Shown here: in pieces, positions 1-11,939 of the stretch | Layout of the letters: every line of letters begins with the position of its first letter | Numbering within the stretch: the first letter of the stretch is position 1 | DNA from: Ehretia macrophylla | Taxonomy: Eukaryota > Streptophyta > Magnoliopsida > Boraginales > Ehretiaceae | Reading direction: 5' to 3' | Assembly: GCA_037974665.1 (NCBI GenBank) | Contig: CM075765.1 | Span: 19,233,648-19,297,647, forward strand | Length of the DNA: 64,000 nt | Notes under the pieces: model-generated | What the model saw: the letters and a program-made list of their open reading frames with translations, nothing else | Told to the model about the DNA's origin: nothing | The model's database searches: none | Program-made: the position numbers and the translations under genes

Positions 1-148
1 GTTCTTCTGTTGAACAAGTCAAAAACAAATATGAATAATGGATGGAAATGTCGTGGAGCTCCTCTCCAGCAAACATAACTACAGTATAATACACATCGGA
101 TAGCGAAAAATGCAAAACACCACTGGTTATAGTCGATTGTAAAAGAAA

Positions 149-985
149 CTACACCATAGAGTGATCACTGTATCCTGTATAGCTTTCCCTGCTGAGATAT
201 TGTTCACTCCATCCTGAATTGAAGTGGGAAGTTGTGATGGCTGTTACTGTAACAGATGTCGTGTTAACTGTATCTATATCAATTTGCAGCACAGCAGGCC
301 AGATGAATGCTGGTTTGAATGGTGGAACATTTGGAGCTGGAATTGTTCCTGATATAATCTGCACTATATCCTGTGTTTTCGGCCTCTCACTCGCTATAGA
401 GTGTGAACAAGCCAGCCCAAGCAGTAGAAGTCTCTCAGCTTCTTCAGCATCATAATCATTCCCCAACTTCTCATCCACAACTTCCAGTAGACGGCCTTCA
501 CGATGCATGAACCAAACCCAGTCTACTAGAACTTGGAAGTTATCAATCCTGGTTCCAGGTCGCAGGCCACATGCATGCTACTTCCAAAATGACAGCCCCA
601 AACGCATAGACATCAGACTTCTGTGTGGCCTTCCCCATATGGAAACACTCTGGTGCAATGATTCCAATTGTGCCTAACACCCCTTCAGCCTCAGCATATG
701 AGGTCTTTTCATTGTCCAGGGCTCGGGCAAGGCCAAAGTCACCAAGTCGAGCATTGAAGTTGGCGTCGAGCATGATGTTACTGGCTTTAAGGTCACGGTG
801 TACCACCTTCTGGTCATACTCATTATGGAGATAATGCAGAGCTGAGGCCACTCCAGATATGATTTTCGTCCGTAGGTTCCAGTTGAGTGGCTCTTTATCT
901 GGTTCTGCAAGCAGGTGCTTGTCTAGGCTCAGATTAGGCATGTATTCGTACACCAATAGCAGCTTCATGTTCTTGTGACACCATC
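149..985 (-). pseudogene. Copy A exon 2: C-terminal protein-kinase part, frameshifted
   Basis: The exon begins after an acceptor read on the minus strand as TCTGTAATAG, giving GWCHKN and then the kinase core. The catalytic loop VVHRDLKASN and the activation-segment motif LGDFGLAR are intact in this part. The conserved glycine-tyrosine after LGTIG has become isoleucine (GTIGII where copy B has GTIGYI). An insertion of about 4 nt near 570-577 (ATGCATGC on the plus strand) shifts the frame after the block corresponding to AVILEV, so the reading runs into a stop at about 543. The rest continues in another frame from about 541 down to the stop at 149, ending in SDHSMV, like copy B's GHSMV tail. 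The left edge (1-148) matches the 3' UTR of copy B. Confidence 0.85.
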
Positions 986-1573
986 CTATTACAGAATACA
1001 CATGGTCAAATAGTTGAGAATTGGCAAGCCACACAAGTATTTTATTTTAGTTTTTATCTTATATCATAAAGAAATTAATTATACTCGTATACGATTTTAC
1101 GAGTGAACTTATAAGATAGTATTATGAGTTTATGTTTTAATTCCGATTAATCACTTTAAGCCAATGTAATTGAAGTTTGAAAGAATTATTTTAAACTTAT
1201 AACATTAATCTCCCTTATGAATTTAGAGTCTAAAATATTATAGATTTATCTAAAATTCAAAAGGCTAACTAGGAGAATGACTCAAATTGAATGTTATCAT
1301 AATTTATGTAATTTTGGATCAAACTAGTAAACAATCAACCTGACTCGTTCAAATGATCAGATTGTCTTGTAGAAGTTTCTCCTCATATTCCTATCATACA
1401 TAGACTTGTTATAGTCAAACAATTCTTATCTCTTGCTTGGCATTCAAATAACACCAAAAGAAGACTATTATATTAGTCGTGCCTTGTTAATTAGCTTGTT
1501 CCTAACGCTACATGTTATGATTACCTGTATTTGGACAAGTCAAGGTAAATGCATATAACATCATAATTATTAT
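986..1573 (-). other. Copy A intron, exon-2-proximal block
   Basis: No gene. This stretch aligns with 39,236-39,850 in the intact copy's intron; for example both carry the unit around GTGCCTTGTTA and TATTTGGACAAGTCAA. It ends where the copia element begins at 1,574. It is AT-rich with no reading frame of note. Confidence 0.8.
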
Positions 1574-1904
1574 TGTAAACTAAAACTTAAATATAAAGAA
1601 AGCAATATTAAAACAAGAAAGAATTTGAGAGAGTAAAATTGTTAATTTCTTCAAGTGTATTTCCTTCTTACAAACTCCCTCTATTTATAGAGTTTTCTAT
1701 TATCTTAATGACATACTCATTACATTACATTTACATCACATTCCATATACATATAATAATCTCCATTATACAAGAATCCTATAAGCATCTTTTGACCATT
1801 CAATTGTAGTAATTTTCCACTAACAAAAGAATCATATAAAAGAACTTCTTTTTCTTGATAAGTTCATAACGATGAATATCCACAATATCGTATTTTTCAT
1901 AACA
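1574..1904 (-). repeat. Copia 3' LTR
   Basis: About 331 bp, TG...CA ends on the plus strand, and TGTTATG at the element's 5' end. It contains a TATA-like TATAAATAG on the minus strand (complement of 1,681-1,689). It carries an 11-bp insertion (around ATTTACATC) relative to its partner. Confidence 0.88.
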
Positions 1905-2130
1905 CTCCCCCTTGGATATTCATTCTTCAAGAATATGCTTCGTCAAAACCTTACTAGGATAAAATCCAGTGGGGTAAAAATCCTAGTAAAGGAAAAAGAG
2001 TACGATATTATTAGTATACGCTTTTTGAACTGCCTCATTAAAAACCTTGCTAAGAAAATTCATTGGGATAAAACCTATGCTAAGGGAAAAAGAGTGTTGC
2101 GCGTATATGGCTTCCCCTCTTTTGAGCATA

Positions 2131-5100
2131 TCAACATTGATCACGAAGTCGGCACATGCCAATTTTACATACCAATTTCTCGAACGTTGATGTAGGCAAT
2201 GACTTCGTGAATAAATCTGCTAGATTCTCACTTGAACGAATTTGAAGAACATCTATCTCACATTTCTTCTGCAGTTCATGTGTGAAAAAGAATTTTGGTG
2301 AGATATGCTTAGTTTTGTCACCTTTGATGTATCCTCCCTTTACTTGTGAAATGCATGCGGTATTATCTTCATATATGATTGTTGGATCCACTTTATTTGT
2401 TGAAATGTGGCATTCTTTTCGAATGTGATGAATCAAAGATCTTAACCAAATGCATTCTCGACTTGCCTCATGAAGTGCTAGAATGTCGGCATGATTTGAA
2501 GAAGTTGCGGCAATAGTTTGCTCTGTAGATCGCCAAGAGATAGCAGTACCACCATATGTGAATAAATATCCAGTCTGTGATCTTCCTTTATGGGGGTCTG
2601 ACATATATCCTGCATCTGCATATCCAATCAAGTGTGGTTGCTTATGCCTTGAATACAATAATCCCATATCAGTTGTTCCACGAAGGTAACGAAAAATATA
2701 TTTTATGCCAGTCTAATGCTTTCGCATTGGTGTTGAACTATATCTTGCTAATAAATTGACAGAGAAAGCGATATCAGGGCGTGTGTTGTTAGCAAGATAC
2801 ATTAGTGCTCTAATTGCACTAAGATATGGTACTTCTGGGCCAAGAATTTCTTCACCATCTTCTTTAGGACGAAATGGATCCTTCTTGGTGTCGAGGGATC
2901 GAACAACCATTAGCGTACTTAATGGATGAGCCTTATCCATGTTAAATCTTTTCAACACCTTTTTTGTGTAGGTTGACTGATGCAAGAATATTCCATTTGA
3001 TAAATGTTCAATTTGCAACCCGAGATAGAATTTTGTTTTTCCGAGATCTTTCATTTCAAATTCTTTACTCAAATATGTCGTTACCGCTGCAAGTTCTTCA
3101 ATAGTCCCTATTATATTTAGATCATCAACATATACTGCAATAATAACAAATCCATAGTTTGATTTCTTGGTGAAAACACATGGACTTATTGGACTATTGA
3201 CATATCCTTCTTTTAGTAAATATGTACTGAGACGATTATACCACATTCGCCCCGATTGTTTCAATCCATACAACGATCGTTGTAATTTGATTGAGTACAT
3301 TTCTCGAGATTTCGAGCCACATGATTCATGCATTTTCAGTCCTTCAGGGACTTTCATGTAGATATCATTTTCAAGTGAGCCATATAGGTAGGCTGTTACC
3401 ACATCCATAAGACGCATATGAAGTTTTTCAGAAATTGCCAGACTAATTAAAAACCTAAAGGTAATTGCATCCATTACCGGAGAATATGTTTCTTCATAAT
3501 CAATTCTAGGCCTTTGTGAGAATCCTTGTGCTACAAGTCACGCTTTATATCTTACAATTTCATTATTTTCATTGCGCTTTCGAATGAATACCTTTTCGAA
3601 CGAATACCCATTTGTAGCCTACAGGTTTCACATTTTTAGGTGTTTGAACTACTGGCCCAAAAACTTCACATTTTGCAAGTGATTTTAATTCTGCTTGGAT
3701 TGCGTCTTTCCATTTTGGCCAATCGTTTCTATGTCGACATTCTTGGACAAATTTTGGTTTAAGATCCTCGTTTTCATTCATCAAATCAGTAGCTACTGCA
3801 TATGCAAATTTTTCATCAATATCAATTTCATTTCGGTTCCATGGTCTTCTTGTAGCAACATAATTAATTGAGATCTCCTCATTATTACTTTCAATATTTG
3901 TATCATGTTCAGGTACCTGAAAATTGACCGAGGATCCCTTTTCTTGTGTCGCGACAACTATAGGATTTTTAATAATTTCAGGATTGACAACCTGCTTATC
4001 ATGTCCTTTTTTCTTTCAAGGATTTTTATCCTTAGAACCGACAGGCCTACCACCCTTCTGATGTGCAGTAGATTCATTTGCCATTGTATTGATAGATTGC
4101 TCCTTTGAAACATCAATTCTGGCTGGAGCATTTAACGCTGGTATATGCAACTTAGTCACCTTTTTCGCATCAGTGAATGCATCCGGCAATTGATTTGCAA
4201 CCCTTTGCAGATGAATAATTTTCTGAACTTCTAGTTCCGATTGATTTGTTCGAGGATCAAAATAAGATGCTAACGATGCATTCCATGAAATTTCTTGCTT
4301 CTCTATCTTCTGTTTTTCTCCCCCTAAGACTGGGAATGTTGTCTAATCAAATTGGCAATCAGCAAAACATGCTGTAAAAAGATCTCCAGTTAAAGGTTCA
4401 AGATATTTGACAATTGATGGAGATTCAAAACCAGCATAAATTCCCAGTCTTCTTTGTGGTCCCATTTTTGTTCATTGTGGTGGAGCAATTGGTACATATA
4501 CTGCACAACCAAAAATTCTTAAATGGGATATATTTGGTTCTTGGCCAGAGACAAGCTGTAGTGGGGAGTATTTATGATAAGCAGTTAGTCTTGTTCGAAC
4601 CAATGTTGCAGCATTTAATATAGCATATCCCCAAACAGAACTAGGCAACTTAGTTCTCATAAGTAATGGTCTAGCAATTAGCTATAAGCGTTTAATAAAA
4701 GATTCAACTAAACCATTTTGCGTATGTGTATGTGCCATAGGGTGCTCAACAGTAATCCCAATAGACATGCAATAGTCAGTGAATGCTTGGGATGTAAAGT
4801 CTCCTGCATTATCAAGCCGGATTTTCTTAATTGTGTGATCTGAAAATTGTGCACATAATCGAATTATTTGTGCAAGCAGTCTTGCAAATGCCACATTTCA
4901 AGAGGACAATAGACAAACATGTGACCAACGAGTTAAGGCATCTATTAATACCATAAAATATCGGAATGGTCCACATAATGGAACAATAGGTCCACATATA
5001 TCCCCTTGAATTCGTTCTAAAAATGCAGGAGCTTCATTATTAATTTTAGTAGGGGATGGCCTTTTAATCAATTTTCCTTGGGCACAAGCAATACATGAAA

Positions 5101-5665
5101 ATTCGTTTGATATTAGAATCCTTTGATTATTTAATGGATGTCCATGTGAATTTTCAATAATCCTTTTCATCATCACAGTGCCCGGATGTCCAAGGCGATC
5201 ATGCCAAAGAATAAAATTCTTTGGATCATGTATCTTCTGGTTAATCACTATATTAGTTTCTACAGAATTTATCTAAATATAATATATTTCGTAAGATAAT
5301 ACTGGTAATTTTTCCACAGTATACTTTTTGCCAGACCTAAGCGATGTGATATAGAGATATTCTTTGCTTTTCTCATTTATGGTTTCAATATGATAGCCAT
5401 TTTGACGAATATCTCTAAAACTTAGTAGATTTCTCTGTGATTTACTAGAGTATAAAGCATCGCTTATCGTAATTTTTGTTCCACCAGGAAGTATAATACA
5501 AGCTTTTCCAGAACCATCAATAATTTTTGTAGTTCCCGAAATTGTATTAACATTTTCTTCTGTGAATTCCAGTTGGGAGAAATAGATTTTGCTTTTAAGA
5601 ATGGTATGCGTTGTTGCACTGTCTACCATACATATTTCTCTATTGTTGAAATTGTATAGGTCCAT
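2131..5665 (-). pseudogene. Copia pol: protease, integrase, reverse transcriptase, RNase H (broken)
   Basis: Read from 5,665 down. The protease region has CMVDSATTHTILKS, with the DSA active-site form common in plant copia. The GAG-pre-integrase zinc region has HDRLGHPG with the later CIACAQGK (about 5,248-5,060). The integrase core has IRLDNAGDFTSQAF and a following HTQNGLVESF (4,894-4,682). RT has a YVDDLNIIGT active site (about 3,140-3,110) and the SLYGLKQSGRMWYNRL block. RNase H has GYADAGYMSDP and ends at FTKSLP... by 2,131. Stops or frameshifts separate the segments ending near 5,273, 4,898, 4,682, 4,472, 3,569 and 2,713, so no complete polyprotein can be made. The family assignment is firm; activity is excluded by the breaks. 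Confidence 0.88.
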
Positions 5666-5910
5666 ACTTCTTCAAAATAAGATAGATAAATTGTGTAAGA
5701 ATATTATCAAAATAAACGATAGTGATAACACTTTTAATAAAAACAACAACTTACATGATGATATTCATACACACAATACACGACAACTTACATAATGATA
5801 TTCATATACACAACAACTTACATAATGATATTCATACACCCAATATTCAATAATTTATAGGATGATACATATTCATCACTCTTAGTTAAAATGAAAATTT
5901 TCATTATCAA

Positions 5911-6919
5911 TTAAGTGGTCAACCCCTTCATTGTTATCCTCAAAGAAATCAGAATAATCAAAGTATACATTTTGTTGTTGATTATCATTTTCGGCAAAGT
6001 TTGTTTCCACCCTTTTTCCTTTTGCCTTTGAGGCTTCATAAAGCTCCACAAGATGCTTTGTTGTTTAATAGTTTTTTTCCCCAATGACCTTTTATGCCAC
6101 ATCTATGGCATATATCATCTCGGGATGGTCTCTTTTGCGAGCTATTACCTTTTTCATTATTTTCTGCCTTCTTGAAATTGAAGCTTTTTGGGCCGTCACG
6201 ATACCAAGTATTACTACGACCACCTCCACGGCCTCGTCCCTGACCAAAACCACGACCCTTTCCATGACCACGTCCTCGGCCACGACCTCTGCCATGACCA
6301 TGGTTATGATAATTTGTAGCATTTATTTCAGGAACTGGTTCTGAGCTTGTTGGTTGTGATTTGTGGTTTTTCAATAATAGCTCGTTGTTCTGCTCAGCCA
6401 CCATAAGACATGTTATGAGCTCAGAATTCTTCTTAAAACCATGCACTCTGTATTGTTGTTGCATCACATGTTCGTAGCATGGAATGTGGAAAATGTTTTT
6501 TCTAACATGTCTTCTTCTGAAATCTTTTCTCCACATATTTTTAATTCTGCAGTAATATGATGCACTGCAGAATTATATTAACGTACTGTAGCAAAATCTT
6601 GCAATCTCATGTTTATCCACTTTTAGCGGAGTAGTGGGATGCGCACTGTTTTCTGGTGGTCAAAACTTTCTTTTAGATTGGTCCATAGTTCGTATGGATC
6701 TTTTACAGTAAGATATTCTGTTTTCAATTAATCATGTAAATGGTGACGGATAAATATCATAGATTTAGTAAGATCCTGTGACGACTCTTTATTTCCTTCA
6801 ATAATAGTTTTCTCAAGGCCTTTTGCTCATAGATGTACTTCTGCATCTAGTACCTAGGTCAAATAGTTGTCGCCGGATATGTCAAGGGCGGAAAAATTAA
6901 GCTTTGTAATGTTTGACAT
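5911..6919 (-). pseudogene. Copia gag (broken)
   Basis: A start ATG at 6,919 opens MSNITKLNFSALDISGDNYL, the usual N-terminus of plant copia Gag. It is followed two codons later by a TAG where the family has tryptophan before VLDAE. Downstream pieces include an arginine-glycine-rich stretch (about 6,310-6,190, alternating GRGRG) and a zinc-knuckle start CHRCGIKGHWG near 6,105-6,070. The last cysteine of that knuckle is lost behind a run of A residues. Several shifts occur between 6,540 and 6,900. This Gag would have packaged the element RNA; in this copy it is not translatable. Confidence 0.75.
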
Positions 6920-7682
6920 TTTGATACTAAAAGATATCAAATAAAATTTAGTTAATAAGAACTCATAAAGATGTTATATTCTATACAAAAAAATGTGGCT
7001 AATAAACTAACTCATAGTAGGAGATTATGAAATTAAGCAAAAAGATTAAAATTGACACAATATAAATGATGGATATAAGAATTGTATAATAATATAAAAT
7101 GCTCAATAGTAAAATAGTTAGACATAAATAATATTAGAATTGTTAGAAATACATAAATAATGTTAGAATTGTTAGAAAAATTAGTGATAAGTTAGATATA
7201 AATAAATGTTAGGACTGTAAGAAAAGTCAGTGTTAGATATAAATCATGTCAAGATATAGTCAGGAAAGTTAGTAATAAGTTACAATCAAACCGGAAACAA
7301 TTGTTATATTATTTTGATAAATGGAAAATTTAGTCCAATAATGGTTTCAACATCCTTGTGAGCAATGATAATTAGGTCCAAAGATCAATCCGACTTTCCT
7401 TTGAATAACGGAATTTTATGTCCAAAAATTGCAAGTCCGAGCAAAAGTTCATTTGGTTAAACATCAAATTTTTTTTATTTTTTATTTATGTCCAAAGTCT
7501 TGTTATTTATACTTTTAGAGATGTTAAACTTCACCAACTGTTTAATTGTAATATATTAACTAATCTATAATATATAATCAAAATGTAATTGAAAAGAGAA
7601 GGATTATATGTATATTTGATAATGAAGTGGTCGGATACTTCGTTGTTTGCTATTTTGACAGAGTCTCGTACTGATAACGTAT

Positions 7683-8002
7683 TGTAAACTAAAACTTAAA
7701 TATAAAGAAAGCAATATTAAAACAAGAGAGAATTTGAGAGAGTAAGATTGTTAATTTCTTCAAGTGTGTTTTGTTCTTACAAATTCCATCTATTTATAGA
7801 GTTTTCTACCATCTTGATGACATACTCATTACATCACATTCCATATACATATAATAATCTTCATTATACAAGAATCCTATAAGCATCTTTTGACCATTCA
7901 ATTATAGTAATTTTTCACTAACAAAAGAATCCTATAAAAGAACTTCTTTTTCTTGATAAGTTCATAACGATAAATATCCACAATATCATATTTTTCATAA
8001 CA
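7683..8002 (-). repeat. Copia 5' LTR
   Basis: About 320 bp, partner of 1,574-1,904. A TATAAATAG promoter box lies on the minus strand at 7,790-7,798, so element transcription would run from here toward lower coordinates, in the same direction as the kinase pseudogene. Confidence 0.88.
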
Positions 8003-8335
8003 ATAATATAAATTTTGAAGACAAAAGTATATATCATTTTCATGAGTTCATTACTCATTAGTTTAATCTTCAAAATTTGAAAACTTCCCCAAAACCGTTG
8101 ACATTGCATTTGGAGTAGAATGGTCTGAGTAGGAGGAAGTTTCTTCTCTATTTCCATGATGTCTAGCATTGCAATTGCTATGACGATGGCTGCTTAGTGG
8201 CTTTCACTCGTCAACCAAAAATAGTCCATATATTTCAATTTTTAAGTGTGGTATGCTCTATAATTTTTTTATCATTATTTTAATCACTATTATTATTTTT
8301 TATTTTTATTATTATTATTATTTTATTAGTTTATT

Positions 8336-8370
<35 letters not shown>

Positions 8371-9825
8371 AATATTATATTTATTATTATTATTATTATT
8401 TTAATCACTATTATTATTTTTATTATTATTATATTTTTAATAATTATTTTTTTTATTATTCTTAATCATTATTATTATTTTTATAATAATTATTAATGGT
8501 ATAGTAGTTAAGATTATTTCCAAACATATGGGAATGAATGAACAATTCTATGTATTTGGTCTGGAATGACTATTTCTATGTATATAGAAATGGGATTCCC
8601 TTGGTAATGATATTCCAAGTTCATTCCCTCATACCAAACATGAGAATTAAAATAAAACTGAGAACATCATTCCAATTCCTGAATCATTCTCATATACCAA
8701 TCACTGCATTAGTTTTTTTTTATATGATATTATGATTTTACCACGACTAGTTGGGACTAAGTTGGGTTTGTTGGTAGGCATATGATAAGGAGTCAAGGAG
8801 GCTACTCTTTTCATACAAAGGGATTACTATATACCCTACTTGTTTGCCACCATAACCTGAAAGTCTAACAAAAGAAAGAAAACTACATTGACCTTATTAC
8901 CGGGGGCAAGATTGGTCTGAGGACACATTGGTCAGAGTAAAGGGAAGGTCGGCATTACATCCTTATTTGATCGTGATTTAGTTGTTGCGAGCTCCTCTCT
9001 TTTCATTAGATGCATTCTCTACTTGTAGCTATTACACCGATGGACTTCAATTTTTTAAAATATATATAGGTAATTTAGAGATATTTTTAATTCAAAAAAA
9101 CCTGCAATCAGTCCTACTGAAAAATAAATTATGTATAAATATTAAATTATGTTTTATAACTTGCACTAAATCAAAATTCTAGATTCATTCGTGCCTGATA
9201 CTCATCTTGAATTGTGAAGGCCGATAATAGGCAAAGCAGATCTTCAAGGCAATGATATCTCTAGGACAAAAGCACCTTGAAGTCAGAATTCAAGACAGCT
9301 AATGCCTTTATTCAAAATTGTCAGCAACTAAAGACTCAATTAAAGTCTTTAACAACTTTAAGCTAAATTAAAGGTTACTGTTGAATCCGTCCGTATTGAC
9401 ATATATTTTTATATTGAGTGAATTTTACATACATGTGAGATCTACTTTCTCTCTCACGAAATGATGTCAATTTGGACTAATATAAGTTTTTCTAAGATCA
9501 ATTTTTACAACCTACTTCTTATGGGCGGAGAGAAACTAACGACTATTTGCAAATTCTACCCAAACTGAAGATCAATTTTTTGCTAGTATAAAAAATAGTG
9601 TGTAGTTAAGTTTTAAGTTTAGAAAAAAATATTTTGGTTCTAGTATGCTCAACCTTGCGATGTGTATAGTTTGGAACCTCGATACGAGAATTCTCATATG
9701 GTTGAGCTTTTTTATTGTTTTTGCACATAAAGTTTCTAAACTAATAGATTAACTTGCTTATTTACCAAAATAAAAATAAAAATAAAAGAATTCCCTGCCT
9801 GATATACTGCCAAAAGAAAATAAAA
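8003..9825 (-). other. Copy A intron, middle block with ATT-rich repeat
   Basis: No gene. The blocks 8,003-8,060, about 8,750-8,930 and 9,210-9,400 align to 39,850-39,900, 39,970-40,140 and 40,535-40,810 of the intact copy. Between them lie a low-complexity (ATT/TTA)n stretch at about 8,260-8,500, then a 250-bp segment at 8,505-8,740 with repeated ATTCC-type words (GGGAATGAATGAAC, TCATTCCCTC) that looks like a small inserted element, and a unique segment at about 8,935-9,200. None is in the paralogue. Confidence 0.65.
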
Positions 9826-10318
9826 CACTACAAGAAAAACTGTAAAAGGTGACAGTCCGTCTCCTTTTCATCGCCAAAAAAGTAATGAAAAGGAAACGGA
9901 ACTTTCGTTACATAAATAGTGACCATTTTGAGACGATTTAGAAATGACTTTGGTATGTCGTCTCTAAACCGTCTCCCAATAAAGACTGAATATGAATGTC
10001 GTCTTCAATTCGTCTCTTAGCAGAGACGAAATGGAGACGAAAAATAATTATTAAATTTTGAGTAACAATTTACTATAAACTTGTAAAAAAATTATAATAA
10101 TAAATTACTAATTATCTTTACTAATTTAATTTTTTCATAAATTTTTTAAAAGTAGCTCAATATTTCATTTTTCAAAAAACTCTCCATAAGCTAAATACTT
10201 TATTTTAATTTAAAATTTAAATTAATAATTAAAGTATTATTAATATTTTACTCTAAACTTGTAATTAAATAATAAATAAATTAATACTAATTAAATAAAT
10301 AAATAATTCCAAAACTAA

Positions 10319-10515
10319 AAGGAGACGGACCCACTGGTCCGTCTCCAAAAAAAAAAAAAGAGACGGACCCAAAAAGGAGACGGACCAATGGGTCCGTCTC
10401 CGAAAAAAAAAAGGAGACGGACCAATGGTTCCGTCTCCAAAAAAAAAAAAGGAGACGGACCAATGGATCCGTCTCCGAAAAAATAAAAAAGGAAACGAAC
10501 CATTGGGCCCATCTC
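10319..10515. repeat. CACTA subterminal GGAGACGGA repeats
   Basis: At least five tandem hairpin-like units of the form GGAGACGGACCAATGG followed by the inverse CCGTCTCC, separated by A-runs. Each unit is its own short inverted repeat. Matching single words occur at the other end of the element (11,460-11,815). Probable transposase-binding sites, by analogy with the family. Confidence 0.8.
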
Positions 10516-10524
10516 CATAAAATG

Positions 10525-10833
10525 TGGTTCAAGTGGCTGACAGCCACTTGAACCAATTCAAAAATCCCACAAAAAATATTTTGGGAAAATTTTTTTTTTT
10601 AAAAAAAAGTACATACAAGTCCTTTTGAAAGGACTTGTACCGGTTCAAGTGGCTGGATTTCCAGCCACTTGAACCATTATTTCATTTCCCCCCAAAATAT
10701 TTTGGGGGAAAATTCAAAAAAAAATAAAAAAATTTGCCAAGTCCTTTAAAAGGACTTGGCACGGTTCAAGTGGCTGGAAAATCCAGCCACTTGAACCACT
10801 TTTTCATTTTCCCCCAAATGAATTTTGGGGGAA
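10525..10833. repeat. Ordered set of three palindromes inside the CACTA element
   Basis: Three different inverted repeats recur in fixed order. P1 centres on CAAGTCCTTTNAAAGGACTTG (10,615-10,638 and 10,736-10,760). P2 has arms GGTTCAAGTGGCTG and its complement (10,525-10,555, 10,642-10,675, 10,763-10,797). P3 has arms TTCCCCC and GGGGGAA around an AT core (10,686-10,710 and about 10,809-10,833, with a weaker form near 10,566-10,590). The order is P2-P3-P1-P2-P3-P1-P2-P3 with a period of about 121 bp. No coding potential. Confidence 0.85.
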
Positions 10834-11207
10834 AATTCAAAAAAAAAAAATCGAGCATACATCCCTCCCTCCCTTTTCTCTTAACTCATTATATCAAGTG
10901 TGAATTCACTATTAGTTTAGTTTGTTTTAAGGTAATACATTTATTTACTTTTATTTAAATTTTTGAATTTGTTTTGGTTTAGTTCATTATATATATGTTT
11001 GTATATAGTGCTCTTTTATTATGATTTTAGATTTTATTTTTATACTACTACGTTTGTTTGGATTATATATGTATTATGTATATATGTCATATATATGTAT
11101 GTATAACTAATAGATTTACGTAAATATATATGGTTTTGGTAGGTTTTTTCATGATTTTAAGGTTTTTTTTAAAAATTTTCAGCTTTATTTAGTTTTTTTT
11201 TCCTTTC

Positions 11208-11249
<42 letters not shown>

Positions 11250-11939
11250 TAGATTTAGGTAAATATATGATTTTTTTGTAGTTTTATCATGAGTTTAGGG
11301 TTTTTTTAAAAAAAAAATCAGATTTATTTTTGTTTTTCTTGATATATATATAATTAGTATAATTTTTGGTAAAAAATTTCAAAATTTTATAATAATTTTG
11401 ACAAAATCAGAATTTATAACTTTTTTTAAAAAAATTATTTTAAAAAAAAAAAATTAAAAAATGTGACGGAAATGAGACAAAAAGTGAGGGAGACGAAACA
11501 GAGATGAAATGAGAATAGATACGGAAATGAGATGGAATTATAGGGAGACGGAAATAAGACGAAGAGAGACGGAATGGAGACGAAATGTGAAGGAGACGGA
11601 AAGATGACGAAATGTGAGGGAGACAGAAATGTGACGAAATGTGAGCGAGACAGAAAGGTGACGAAATATCTTTTCGTCTCCATTTGAGACGAAACGGAGA
11701 TGAAATTCAAAAAAGGAGACGGGCCAAAAGGTGACGCCCAATTTTCGTCTCCTTTCCGTCTCATTTTTCAGATTGGAGACGGAACGAAAACGGAAATGTG
11801 CCGTCTCCAAACGTAAAATTTCTTGTAGTGAAAGCCTCTATGAACACCCAAGATAATTGATATGTATAAAATCCCTAAGCTCTTACAAAATTGCAAATCG
11901 ACCCCTCGTTCAGAAAAATGTGTCTTCATCGTGGTGGTG

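Larger units (their letters stand above)
1574..8002 (-). mobile_element. Ty1/copia LTR retrotransposon, decayed, inserted in the copy A intron
   Basis: This 6.4-kb element lies on the minus strand, the same direction as the host kinase gene. LTRs at 7,683-8,002 (5') and 1,574-1,904 (3') are bounded by TG and CA. A purine tract, AAGGGGGAG on the element strand, abuts the 3' LTR (1,905-1,921). A primer-site-like stretch containing TTATCAGTACGAG follows the 5' LTR (about 7,660-7,682). The order gag, protease, integrase, RT, RNase H is the copia order. By my by-eye count the LTRs differ at about 16 of 320 aligned positions plus an 11-bp indel, so the insertion is not recent. I see no clean target-site duplication: the flanks are ATTAT on the left and AATAA on the right. 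All coding parts carry stops or shifts. Confidence 0.9.
9826..11830. mobile_element. Non-autonomous CACTA (En/Spm-type) DNA transposon
   Basis: The ends are CACTACAAGAAAAAC at 9,826 and its inverse TTTCTTGTAGTG ending at 11,830, flanked by a 3-bp AAA duplication (9,823-9,825 and 11,831-11,833). The paralogous intron has the undisturbed site AAAATAAAAAGCCTC near 40,890, which proves the insertion. Subterminal regions are packed with GGAGACGGA-type words in both orientations (about 10,319-10,515 and 11,460-11,815), as expected for transposase-binding repeats of this superfamily. No transposase is encoded in its 2,005 bp. It also contains a (TA)n(TG)n microsatellite at 11,208-11,248 and a set of ordered palindromes listed separately. 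Confidence 0.93.

Noticed and set aside
1563-8010. Target-site duplication for the copia element
   Set aside because: The flanking five bases (ATTAT and AATAA) do not match, and AT-rich shifts of one or two bases do not give a convincing pair.
10287-10556. Minus-strand frame rich in phenylalanine and proline in the CACTA element
   Set aside because: It is a by-product of A-runs and GGAGACGGA repeats, not a transposase.
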